Below, in pieces: positions 17,114-26,900 of a DNA stretch of 57,027 bases. The notes under the pieces are model-generated. The model was not told the DNA's origin. It saw only the letters and a program-made list of their open reading frames with translations, and did not search any database. Numbering within the stretch: the stretch's first letter is position 1; each line of letters begins with the position of its first letter. Source of the stretch: Actinomycetes bacterium (GTDB taxonomy: Bacteria; Actinomycetota; Acidimicrobiia; Acidimicrobiales; JAMCPL01); NCBI GenBank assembly GCA_021841005.1, contig JAKBVZ010000006.1, forward strand, positions 1 to 57,027. Direction: 5' to 3'. The translations under genes and the position numbers were made by a program.

Positions 17114-18523
17114 TCATGTGTTGAATTGAAGATCGGCGTACCGTAGCAGCAGTTCCTGGATTTCGCCGCGGGTCTCTACTGCTCCGGCCATGCCATAGAT
17201 AGGGGTCATTATCCCCAAGGTACCAGGGATGCGTTTTACTTCCTGCACCGATGAAGCGAGGTCCTCCAAGAATCGCCTAACCACTCCATCGACGGTATGG
17301 CGCAGCGTAACGCACAGATGCACAGCCGGTGGATCCTGGAGTCCGTTCAAGCTCCATCCACGCTTGGTCATGGCATCTGCAATGGCGTAGATATCCATTT
17401 CCGGTGAGGTGAAAGCGATTACGGACAGGGGGTCACCTAAGATTTCCAACCCATCTATTGCTGTTATGCCTTCCCTGATCTGATCGGCCGCTTCGAGGAT
17501 GGCTTTGGTGGCCTTCAGGTATCCTGATTCACCGAAGGCAATCATGGCAGCCCAGCACTCTGCTGACAGCGCCCCCGGTCTGCTGCCTGCGAACGTAGGG
17601 GAATAGTACAGTCCACCCATCCAGGTGGTGGTGGTGTACATCTGGTACCTGCGCAACCTGGCGTCACGGTAGAGGATGACCGAGGTTCCCTTGGCGGCAT
17701 AGCCAAACTTGTGCGTGTCGGCAGAAAGAGAGGTCACCCCCGGCAGGTGGAAGTCGAATGGCGCTATGGAGCGGCCTAGACGCTTGGCAAACGGCAGTAC
17801 GAAACCGCCCAGGCAGGAATCGACATGCAGGCCGACTCCCGCTTCCAGCGCCAGACGGGAGAGATCTTCGATAGGGTCGATGATCCCATGCGGGAAGGAA
17901 GGAGCGGAGCCGACTATAACCGCAGTCCTGGCGGTGATCGCATTGCGAATAGCGTCCACATCCGCTTCCCACCGGTCATTCAAACCTACCTTCACCAGTT
18001 CCATGTCAAAGCACTGTGCGGCCTTTTCAAATGCAGCATGGGCGCTGAGCGGGACAACTATTTGAGGCTCGGCAATGCCCTTCTCCGTACGTGCCCAGTC
18101 TCGATATGCTCGCATGGCGAGCATAATGCTTTCCGTTCCACCGGAGGATACAGTGCCACACACACTTGGGATACCGTCTTCACCCCCTCCGAAAAGTGAC
18201 GCCGTCATGGCCACTATCTCGGCCTCGTATTTGATGGCGCTTGGCCAGATGTCGGGGTGGAGCGGATTGGCCTGGGAGTTGATGGCGTAGACTTCACTGA
18301 GAAAGTCCGTATGGTAAGGATCCCCGTTGTATACCGCTCCGGACGCGTATCCGTCCCTCCACTTGTATTCCTCACTGCTTGACAGTTCCCTCATTTCAGC
18401 CAATATTTCGGAGTGATTCCTACCTTCCGCCGGCAGGCTCCGGTAGACCTTGTGCGAATCCTTGTACGGGCGCAACTCAGATTCGAGCACTTCCATGATG
18501 AAATCGAACTCCTCTTCAAGCAT
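17114..18523 (-). CDS. Sphingosine-1-phosphate-lyase-like PLP enzyme
   Basis: A PLP-dependent lyase/decarboxylase of 469 residues whose closest pattern is S1P lyase, which splits phosphorylated 2-amino-3-hydroxy compounds into an aldehyde and a phosphoamine. Diagnostic segments are SGAVYNGD, NPLHPDIWPSAIKYEAEIV, TVSSGGTESIMLAMRAYRDW, VPLSAHAAFEKAAQCFDMEL, SFPHGIIDPIEDLS, DSCLGGFVLPF, and SADTHKFGYAAKGTS with the PLP lysine. It lacks the N-terminal membrane anchor of eukaryotic forms. The ATG at 18523 has AGGAGA four bases upstream and overlaps the end of the FGGY kinase by 8 bp, so the two are very likely one transcript. Glutamate or tyrosine decarboxylase is a less good match. Confidence 0.82.
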   Translation of the reverse strand: MLEEEFDFIMEVLESELRPYKDSHKVYRSLPAEGRNHSEILAEMRELSSSEEYKWRDGYASGAVYNGDPYHTDFLSEVYAINSQANPLHPDIWPSAIKYEAEIVAMTASLFGGGEDGIPSVCGTVSSGGTESIMLAMRAYRDWARTEKGIAEPQIVVPLSAHAAFEKAAQCFDMELVKVGLNDRWEADVDAIRNAITARTAVIVGSAPSFPHGIIDPIEDLSRLALEAGVGLHVDSCLGGFVLPFAKRLGRSIAPFDFHLPGVTSLSADTHKFGYAAKGTSVILYRDARLRRYQMYTTTTWMGGLYYSPTFAGSRPGALSAECWAAMIAFGESGYLKATKAILEAADQIREGITAIDGLEILGDPLSVIAFTSPEMDIYAIADAMTKRGWSLNGLQDPPAVHLCVTLRHTVDGVVRRFLEDLASSVQEVKRIPGTLGIMTPIYGMAGAVETRGEIQELLLRYADLQFNT

Positions 18524-20240
18524 TGAGTCTCCTGTAGATCTTGCGGTTCTTCCGATATATATTGACAAACTCCCTGTAAATGCCATCATAGGTGGTTGAA
18601 GCCCTGCTGTCTGGTTCCAGAGGTGCATCTCTTGTAACCATGCCGGCAATATCGTCCCTGGTGATCATACCGAGTGCCAGTACCGCCAAGATCCCGGCAC
18701 CACGGACATTTGCCAGTACCGGGTCATGTAGGGGAATCACCCTGCGTTGCAGGATGTCAGCGTGTATCTGTGCCCATAGCCTGGACCGAGCCCCACCGCC
18801 TATGAATGTCAGCTCCTTGCACCGACGGCCGGTGAAGGATTCGACTGACTCCAAGAGCCATCTGGAGTTGAAGGCTACTCCCTCGTAGACCGAGCGTATC
18901 ATATCATCCTGTGTCGTCGAAAGGGACAGGTTGTGAAACCCGCCCCTGATGGTATGATCGTCCACCGGCGAGCGCTCACCATTCAGCCAAGGCGTGAAGA
19001 CGACACCTCGCGACCCGGGAGCAGCCCGCGATGCCGCCTGTTCCGTGTACTCGTAGAAGTGCTTCGGTATGCGTAGGTCGCTCCTTGTGTAGCTGGGTGG
19101 TGCCGGTGCTACAAGTCCAGTGTCAGCATTACGGCTCACGGCATCTCTCCGATCCCCAGTGCTTACCTGCTTGCCGAGATGGGTCTTTACTTCCTTGTGA
19201 TGTCGATCGTTGGCTGTCGTGGTGTCCACGCCGCCGAGCAGGGTGGAAGCCAGGAAATCCAAGCATGCGCCGGCAGTCTCGTGCTCGTTGGCCACTAGGT
19301 AACGCCCGGACAATGCAGACGGGATGGATGCAATATTATGCAGCCCATCGGTCTTCTTGAAGGGCACGTGGCACGATATCCACGATGATGTCCCTATGTA
19401 GAGGTGCAGATCGAAGTCGTCGATTGCACCCGACCCGATTACGGCGGAGTGGACATCACCCGACCCCGTTGCTACCGGAACGCCTTCCGGCAGTCCCAAC
19501 TCCGTGGCAGCCTGGGTGCTCAAATGGCCCATCACGGATCCTGATGGCACGAGGCCAGGCAGTTTCGACGGTTCTATGCCTGACATTTCCAGCAGCTTTT
19601 CCGAATAGCGAATATTGTGAATGTCCCGGTTGTCGGTTACCCAGTGCAAGCAAATTGAATCGTGCGATGCGCTCGCAATGCCGGTGAGCTTCATGTCTAT
19701 CCAGTCGATGGGCTCAAGGAACTTGTATGTCCTGCTGTACACTACGGGCTCATGCTGCCGTATCCACAGTATATGACCAAGAGGATCCTTGCCCGATATG
19801 CCCGGAGCACCACCCGTAAGATGGATCCATCGTATGATTTTTGGTATGTGGTATCCCATGATGCTGGGGAACCCGCTTACCTGATCTTTCACGTTGGCAG
19901 ATCCGCGAGAGTCCATCCAGATGATGGCTGGTCTCAGTGGCTCGCCATTTACGTCGCACGCAACTGTCCCTGACCACTGGGCCGTGCAACCGATGCCAAC
20001 GACTTTCTTTGGATCGATACCGGGGGTGTTCAGCACGGCCCTAGTCGCATCTACTATGGCATGCCACCATTCTTCGGGATACTGCTCGGCACCACCTCCG
20101 GGCAGGAATGTGGTACTGATGCATCGTGAAATACAGGCGAGTATCTCACCGGAGGGAGACAGCAAGGCAACCTTCGGTCCTCCAGTGCCGAGATCTATGG
20201 CAAGAACATAATCACCAGGTCTGTGGCGGGAACCTATCAC
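18516..20240 (-). CDS. FGGY-family carbohydrate kinase (xylulokinase-like)
   Basis: A 574-residue ATP-dependent kinase of the sugar-kinase/actin fold. It shows the phosphate-1 loop LAIDLGTGGPKVALLS, the substrate-side WMDSRGS, the catalytic-base region GSGDVHSAVIGSGAI and the ATP-site block ELTFIGGGARSRLWAQIHAD. It most resembles xylulokinases, but an extra hydrophilic insert of about 55 residues (from about GGVDTTTANDRHH to YTRSDLRIP) lies in the middle. Its stop overlaps the start of the S1P-lyase-like gene, so the real substrate may be an amino-alcohol-like polyol whose phosphorylated form is then cleaved. That link is inference. The start GTG at 20240 lacks a strong ribosome-binding site. 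Confidence 0.8.
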   Translation of the reverse strand: MIGSRHRPGDYVLAIDLGTGGPKVALLSPSGEILACISRCISTTFLPGGGAEQYPEEWWHAIVDATRAVLNTPGIDPKKVVGIGCTAQWSGTVACDVNGEPLRPAIIWMDSRGSANVKDQVSGFPSIMGYHIPKIIRWIHLTGGAPGISGKDPLGHILWIRQHEPVVYSRTYKFLEPIDWIDMKLTGIASASHDSICLHWVTDNRDIHNIRYSEKLLEMSGIEPSKLPGLVPSGSVMGHLSTQAATELGLPEGVPVATGSGDVHSAVIGSGAIDDFDLHLYIGTSSWISCHVPFKKTDGLHNIASIPSALSGRYLVANEHETAGACLDFLASTLLGGVDTTTANDRHHKEVKTHLGKQVSTGDRRDAVSRNADTGLVAPAPPSYTRSDLRIPKHFYEYTEQAASRAAPGSRGVVFTPWLNGERSPVDDHTIRGGFHNLSLSTTQDDMIRSVYEGVAFNSRWLLESVESFTGRRCKELTFIGGGARSRLWAQIHADILQRRVIPLHDPVLANVRGAGILAVLALGMITRDDIAGMVTRDAPLEPDSRASTTYDGIYREFVNIYRKNRKIYRRLNA

Positions 20241-20623
20241 GTAGGCATCTTACAGCTTGCCAGAGGCTGATACGGTTTACAGGAGCTTGATGAGCGTGCC
20301 GCCTCAGTAATATTTCCAGTATTCTGCAGTCAGACAGCCATGGTGCTGTTTTGGTGCGACTCCAAGGATGTCGAGTATAGAGTTGCGAGGCACCATACGA
20401 GAATTCAAGGTCGCCAGAGCGTGGCTCGCCAGAGCAGCTAGGATCTACACCGTCATGCAACACCTCGATACCGATGTAACACGCCCCAACTTGGATGACA
20501 CTTTCATAGATCTAGCCCTCTGGCGGCGTACGAATAGCTTCCTGCCGCAGTGACGCCGACTCCAGTGCTGTTCCAGACATGGCAGACAGGTGTACGTCCA
20601 CTATGTTGCGAGACATTCCTCAG
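20241..20623. other. Intergenic region upstream of the FGGY kinase
   Basis: About 380 bp that should contain the promoter of the kinase-lyase pair and the downstream region of the tRNA. A short plus-strand ORF around 20368-20553 ends in TRPNLDDTFIDLALWRR, which faintly recalls the C-terminal tail of ABC-transporter ATPases, but it is too short to call. Nothing else is recognisable. Confidence 0.4.
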
Positions 20624-20696
<73 letters not shown>

Positions 20697-20918
20697 GTGC
20701 AGTAATTCACCAATCTATCATAGTGGAGCATGCAGGCAAGGTGGGATATCTGTATACGACCAGAGATCGTACTATGCATGCCGCGCCACACACTCCAGCT
20801 ACCAGATACTTCCTTTGAAGGCATTTGGCCATCCGGTGCGGAGTAGCGCGTGTAACATGCCAGATAAAAGGACTTGTGCAGGATGATGGTAGGCACCCGC
20901 CAAGAACGACATCAGGTG

Positions 20919-22382
20919 TCACGGATCGTCCTGCGCCAGCGATGTCACCCGCTCCTCTTCCGGAGGCAGGTTGTGGAAGAATCCCCAGAACATCCCGGCG
21001 TTGAGCATCTGCAGCACAGCAGTGAGCTCGAATGGCAACGACAGGCTTACTTCGTCAAACAGATACCCAGCCAGCGTCGGGCTGGCAGCCATGGCAAACT
21101 GGCTAGGCACATTGGAGAGTGCAGCCAACGATGCCCGCTCTTCGGGATGCGCCATAGCCAGCACGTAAGACTGCCGTAACGGCATGGCAATACGCTGCAC
21201 CACCATCCTAATAAGATATATAGCACCTGCCAGCTCAAAATTTGGCATGAGGACCATCGGTACCAGCAAGATCGCCTGGATGGCCCTTACGGCAGTCATC
21301 GTACGCACCAGGCCGTACCGACGTGCCAGGCCGGCGGCGGATAGGCTGGAAAAAGCAGTGACAAAATTGATAGCGGCAAAGAGCACCCCGATCTCGCCTA
21401 CCCCAACCCCGTATCGACGGTAAAACCAGTACGCGACAAACGGCCCGAACATTCCAATTGCAAATCCATTGATCGAGTTGGTGGCCCACAGGCGGTACAG
21501 AAGAGAACGTGATCGCCGGGGAAGGCTGATCTTCTGCCTGTGACCGGCTTCTCTCGACGGTATCCTTGGTTCGGCTATCCATATGGCTACGATGCCGGCC
21601 AACGCAGCGAACAGTGAAGCAGCAATGAATGCCGGCCGGAACATGGCCACTGCCGCCGCCCCTACCGGATGGCCCGAGCCTGCAAGGAGCGCGAGCAGTC
21701 CACCACCGAGCGCTCCTATCGAAGACATAAAAGCGAGCCGACCGAAAATGGAGTTGCGCCACTGCGGTACAATGGCTTCGGTCACCAATGCCGACTCGGC
21801 TGGCTGGTACGGCCCCACTGCGCCAGCACCGGCACCGGCACCACGGCCAAAACTACCGAAAGATGCTGCAACAAAGAGTAGAGCGGTGTTGTCCGAAAAG
21901 GCAAAGACCAGACCAGCACCTGCCGCAAATAGAGGTAACGCTACGAGGAAAGGGCGCCGGCCAATCCTATCCGACACCAGCCCTATCGAAGAAGAGAGAA
22001 TGGCAGATGTAAAGGCAACGCACAGGAACAGCAACCCCAGCTCCAAGGCGCTAAAACCCTGCAGGGCAAGGTAGATGGGCACCACTACGCCGGCTAAGGC
22101 CCGCGCCACGCTCATAAGACCACGAGCAATCATTACTATCGCCAGATCGCGATTCATCCATTCAGGCGCTATCCACCCAGCCAGCCTCGAACGAGGCGGC
22201 CTGGCGTGCGTTGCATCTCCTGCACCTGGGCTGTCTGGCCCACCTGAGTCATCCAACCTGCCGGCTGGGCCTGAGCCCGTTGGAGTCGAACCGGCTGGAT
22301 CATCTTCCAGCCCGCCTTCCAGTCCTGAACCGGCTGGGCCAGTCAAACCGCTGGATGCAGATGTCCGATGCACGTGCCACAT
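20919..22382 (-). CDS. MFS transporter with low-complexity N-terminus
   Basis: A 487-residue major facilitator superfamily permease with about 12 membrane segments. The MFS signature after TM2 is visible as GLVSDRIGRRPFLV, and the second half repeats a similar loop (SAAGLARRYGLVRTM). The substrate cannot be told. The first ~75 residues are Gly/Pro/Ser-rich (GPAGSGLEGG, TPTGSGPAG), partly made of repeats with a spacing near 69 bp. The membrane domain starts near MNRDLAIVMIARG, at an in-frame ATG at 22157. The divergent murA begins only 22 bp from the upstream start at 22382, which leaves no room for a promoter, so translation may begin inside the extension. Confidence 0.78.
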   Translation of the reverse strand: MWHVHRTSASSGLTGPAGSGLEGGLEDDPAGSTPTGSGPAGRLDDSGGPDSPGAGDATHARPPRSRLAGWIAPEWMNRDLAIVMIARGLMSVARALAGVVVPIYLALQGFSALELGLLFLCVAFTSAILSSSIGLVSDRIGRRPFLVALPLFAAGAGLVFAFSDNTALLFVAASFGSFGRGAGAGAGAVGPYQPAESALVTEAIVPQWRNSIFGRLAFMSSIGALGGGLLALLAGSGHPVGAAAVAMFRPAFIAASLFAALAGIVAIWIAEPRIPSREAGHRQKISLPRRSRSLLYRLWATNSINGFAIGMFGPFVAYWFYRRYGVGVGEIGVLFAAINFVTAFSSLSAAGLARRYGLVRTMTAVRAIQAILLVPMVLMPNFELAGAIYLIRMVVQRIAMPLRQSYVLAMAHPEERASLAALSNVPSQFAMAASPTLAGYLFDEVSLSLPFELTAVLQMLNAGMFWGFFHNLPPEEERVTSLAQDDP

Positions 22383-22404
22383 AAAAAACGAGCATACTTA
22401 TGTA

Positions 22405-23907
22405 ATGAACATTCCTGCCAGACCTGAACGACTGGAAAACATATTCTTAGTGGCGCCAAGCGGTCCGCTGGAAGGTAGGGTACGGGCAGGAGGTGCTAAG
22501 AACTCGGCACTCAAGCTGATGGCAGCCTGCTTACTGGCAGAGGGTACCCACGTACTCAAGAACGTACCGTCCATACTGGATGTCGAGATAATGTCCGAGC
22601 TCTTGGAAGCTATTGGAGCAAGAGTGCACCGTTACACCGGTGCAGCTGGATCGCTGGCAGGTGGTTCTACACCAGCCACCATGGATGGAGATGCTCCGAG
22701 CAGGGACACCCCTGGATCGGAGATCCCGGCAAACGTGTCCACTGGAACAAGCCCCGGAGGACACGCCACTGTACGTAGTCGCTCTGGGCAAACCGGCCCC
22801 ACTATGCACAGCTCCATGCCGGCAAACCTCCCGTCGCTGGATACAGGGGATCTCATCATAGATGTGCCCACCACTCTCAGCCCCGAGGCACCTTACGAAC
22901 TAGTGGAGAGAATACGTGCATCAATCGTGGTCCTTGGCCCGCTTCTCGGACGGACAGGTAAAGCCAGAGTGTCCTTACCTGGGGGCGACGATTTCGGCAA
23001 CCGGCCCGTAAATATGCATGTCGACTCACTAGCGCGGATGGGAACCCAGTTCAAGACAGCCCACGGATACATCGAAGGCATAGCACGTACGGGAAGGCTG
23101 GTCGGGAACAGGGTGGTGCTCGAATATCCAAGCCATACTGCGACCGACAACGTCCTGATGGCTTCCGTTCTCGCAGAGGGTACCACCGTAATCGAGAACG
23201 CTGCGCGGGAACCGGAAGTGGCTGACCTGGCATCGATGCTGACGTCCATGGGAGCGAGGATAAAAGGAGCCGGAACCTCACAGATCACGGTAGAAGGAGT
23301 GCCGCATCTCCTACCTGCAGTGCATACTGTAATGGCCGACAGGGTCGTTGCTGCCACTTTTGTCGCTGCGGTAGCCATGGCCGGAGGGAATGTCATGGTG
23401 GAAGATGCCCGTTTCGAACACATGGACACCTTGCTGCGAAAAATGTCTCAGATGGGAGTTGAGATATCGCACAAATCCAGTGGCCTGCATATACAGCACG
23501 ACTGCGCCTCACGTCTCCGCAGCGTGGATGTGTCCACCCTGCCGTATCCGGGAGTTGCCACAGATTATGCTCCCTTTATCGTCACCATGCTGTCTATAGC
23601 AGATGGAGTGGGTATCGTAAGCGAAAATCTCTTTCCGGGACGTTTCCGGTATGTGGACGAACTAGTGAGACTTGGCGCCGACATTTCCACCGAAGGACAC
23701 CACGCAGTGGTAAGAGGAGTGAAACGCCTGCAGGGCGCTCCCGTAAAGGCGCCTGATCTAAGGGGAGGAGCGGCTCTGGTGCTAGCGGGAATGGTAGCCG
23801 AAGGGGAGACCACCGTCTCGCAGGTAGCACACATTGATCGTGGTTACGAGGACTTGGCCGGAAAGCTGGCATCGCTGGGTGCGCAGGTTCGCAGGATACA
23901 ACCATAG
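22405..23907 (+). CDS. murA: UDP-N-acetylglucosamine 1-carboxyvinyltransferase, Asp-type active site
   Basis: Cytoplasmic enzyme for the first committed step of peptidoglycan synthesis: transfer of enolpyruvate from PEP to UDP-GlcNAc. Visible family features are GGAKNSALKLMAACLLAEG (Lys-Asn pair), RIRASIVVLGPLLGRTG (PEP-binding Arg), YPGVATDYAPF (general-base Asp) and ENLFPGRFRYVDELVRLGAD. The active-site loop reads LPGGDDFGNRPVNMH, so the usual Cys is Asp (residue 195), as in mycobacteria, a change known to give fosfomycin resistance. At 500 residues it is about 80 longer than usual, because of a Ser/Thr/Pro-rich insertion at about 75-145 after VHRYTG. The ATG at 22405 is the first that fits the family N-terminus. 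Confidence 0.92.
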   Translation: MNIPARPERLENIFLVAPSGPLEGRVRAGGAKNSALKLMAACLLAEGTHVLKNVPSILDVEIMSELLEAIGARVHRYTGAAGSLAGGSTPATMDGDAPSRDTPGSEIPANVSTGTSPGGHATVRSRSGQTGPTMHSSMPANLPSLDTGDLIIDVPTTLSPEAPYELVERIRASIVVLGPLLGRTGKARVSLPGGDDFGNRPVNMHVDSLARMGTQFKTAHGYIEGIARTGRLVGNRVVLEYPSHTATDNVLMASVLAEGTTVIENAAREPEVADLASMLTSMGARIKGAGTSQITVEGVPHLLPAVHTVMADRVVAATFVAAVAMAGGNVMVEDARFEHMDTLLRKMSQMGVEISHKSSGLHIQHDCASRLRSVDVSTLPYPGVATDYAPFIVTMLSIADGVGIVSENLFPGRFRYVDELVRLGADISTEGHHAVVRGVKRLQGAPVKAPDLRGGAALVLAGMVAEGETTVSQVAHIDRGYEDLAGKLASLGAQVRRIQP

Positions 23908-23993
23908 TAGTAGCCCTAGACTCATCCGGACTTGGAGCGAGCACTCGAACCGAGCCTATCTGGAACGTCGAACGATAGCAGGTAGTGCCGAGA

Positions 23994-26900
23994 TCATCCG
24001 TGCTTGGCGGCTGCCCAAGAGTCACCTGTGCCGATCGACACCTTCAATGGTACCGATAACCCTACTTCATCACCTACCCCCACGAGCACCGACCGCACCA
24101 TGTCCTGCAAACCGCCGTCAGCCGGATGTGCCTCGATAAGGACCTCATCGTGCACCTGCAACACGATACGGGACAGCGAAGAGACATCTTGCAACGATCT
24201 GGCCAACCTGACTAGAGCAAGCTTGAAGAGGTCAGCGGCCAAGCCTTGCACGCCGGCATTCATCGCCTGACGTTCAGCCGCTTGGCGCACCACCCTATTC
24301 GATGAGCGAAGCTCCGGCAACGGCCTGCGACGGCCCATCAGGGTCCTGGTATAGCCCTGACGGCGCGCATCCATCACTGCTCTTTCCATATAGGCATGCA
24401 GACCGGGAAAGACGGCAAAATAAGCATCCAGGATCGCTTGAGCTTCTGTATTTGTGATGGCCAGCCTGTCCGCCAGACCGAATGTTTCCATACCGTATGC
24501 AAGCCCGTAAGAAACCATTTTCGCCCGGTTGCGCTGTACGGTGGTAACTTCCGCGCTGGGTATGGCATACACGCGTGCAGCTATCTCGGTATGCACATCA
24601 CGACCTTCCTCGAATGCAGCAAGCAAACCGGGATCATTGGCCAGATGGGCAATGATCCGTAACTCGATTTGATCGTAATCAGCTACAATGAAATAGTATC
24701 CGTCAGCAGGGATGAACGCCTCCCTGATCTGCCGCCCGATATCTGTCCTCACTGGGATGTTGTGAAGATTCGGCCTATCGGACGATAGCCTGCCCGTCCT
24801 GGTCGCGGTCTGGCGAAAAGTCGCGTGTATCCGTCCATCGCCAGCAATCGCCTGTTGCAGACGCTCTCCATAAGTCGATCTGAGCTTCTCGACTTCACGG
24901 TACTCGAGCAACGCCTCCACCATCGGATGCGCCGTACGCAGCTTTTCGAGGGTACGAGCATCGGTGGAGTAACCGGTCTTCGTCTTTCTCCCAGGCTTCA
25001 GGTGCAGGTGACTTTCACCGTACAGTATCTCTCTCAGGTCCTTCGTGGAATTGACGTTGAAACGCACCCCGGCAATTTCCTGTACCCGTTCCGCCAGCTT
25101 CGCCGCCCTGCCACTGAGGTCCCTGCTGATCTCCTCCATCCGGCTCCTGTCCACTGCAATACCTGTGTGCTCCATGCAGGCCAGCACCCTGGCGAGTGGA
25201 AGCTCAATCTCGTTGTAAAGCCGCGACATGCCTTCCTGCACCAGCATCCGTTCCAGCAACCCGCAGAGCAACCCGCTGCAGAGCGCATCACTGACCGCCG
25301 CGATTACGGCCGGATCCTGGCAACTTGAAGCATCCCCGTCCAAGTGGGGAGGTTCGGGAATTTCCTCACGTACAGGCAGTGCGATCATATCTGGTTTCCC
25401 GCCCAAGTATTTATCGCAAAGATCATCCAAGGAATAATGGCCAGTCCCTGGATCGAGCAGGTATCCGGCAATCTCGCAATCCATACGAAATCCTCGCAAA
25501 ACAACGCCCTCAGCGAGTAGCGCACGCATGAGGGCCCTCACACCCGAGGTGACCAATCCACCGCCTGTACCCTTGGATGCACCACTAGCTGCGCTGTTCC
25601 TGGCATCTTCGAGCAATTTGAATCCTGCCAGCTGCAAGGTCCCTTGCGATACCATCGCAGGCAGCATAGCCATTTTGATATAGACAAAGCTACATACCGG
25701 CAAAGTGGGCGACCATGTCCCTAGCACGACACCGGACAATGCACTTTCCGTCCCATCGCCAGGCACGTCGCCATGCATCCCGCCAACTCCAACCTGATCT
25801 TTGCCAGCACTTCCAACGATACCGGAATCCGCTCCGGCTGGCGCCTGATCGGCCGGGTCTGCTGCGGCCACTATGCCGCAGCCCGTGCGCTGGGTGGAAT
25901 CCGCTCCGGCTGGCGCCTGATCGGCCGGGTCTGCTGCGGCCACTATGCCGCAGCCCGTGCGCTGGATGGAATCCGCTCCGGCTGGCGCCTGATCGGCCGG
26001 GTCTGCTGCGGCCACTATGCCGCAGCCCGTGCGCTGGGTGGAATCCGCTCCGGCTGGCGCCTGATCGGCCGGGTGCCACACCCCCGATACAAGCATTATT
26101 CCAGACGTATCTACACCATTGAGTGTCGCAGTGCAGGAATGCAGAGCCTCGAGAGCCACCGGGTCGTTTGCAGAGCGCGACACATGAAGCTTGTACCGGA
26201 TGGGGTCTGCATGCAACATGGATACCGTACCCGATAGCTCCACCCCGCCGGCATCAGCACCAGAACTAGCGTGTATGCTTCCTTCAGCACCCGCACCACC
26301 TTCAGCACCCCCACCACCTTCAGCACCCCCACCACCTTCAGCACCTGCACCACCTTCAGCACCTGCACCACCCCACTCACCAGCGCTACGGGCAGCATGA
26401 TCACCTCCCCTACCGGCACCATCGTTTGTAGCACTGCCATAGCGGCCAGTGCCGTAGCCCTTGGATGCAGGCGCACCTACGTCACTGCCCAGGTCGTTGA
26501 GTACGGCTTCCAGCCTTTCCCATGCAGTACGCATCTCCAGCTCATTGACAAGAAATGACCTGAGCCCGGCTGGATCAAAGCCATCCAAGCTGATGGCGTC
26601 AATCGAAATGCCAAGGTCCAGCCCATGCACGAGTAAGGTCGCCTCCAGATTCTTCATGACTCGTTCCCTGGCTGTGCTCAAGGACACACGGAGTTTGGGG
26701 GTGAGCTCATCCAATCTGGAAAAGAGACCCTCCGGATCCTTGTATGTCGTCGCCAGCCGGGCAGCCGTCTTCTCTCCCACACCCGCTGCACCGGTAAGAT
26801 TGTCCGATGGGTCTCCTCTAAGGGCCGCCATGAACGGGTAGAGTGATGGTGGAACCCCAGTTCTGTCGACGATACCCGCCTCGTCATAGATAACTACGTC

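Noticed and set aside
20368-20553. Remnant of an ABC-transporter ATPase (RPNLDDTFIDL tail)
   Set aside because: Only about 15 residues resemble the family end, and no upstream part of the gene is present; the match may be chance.
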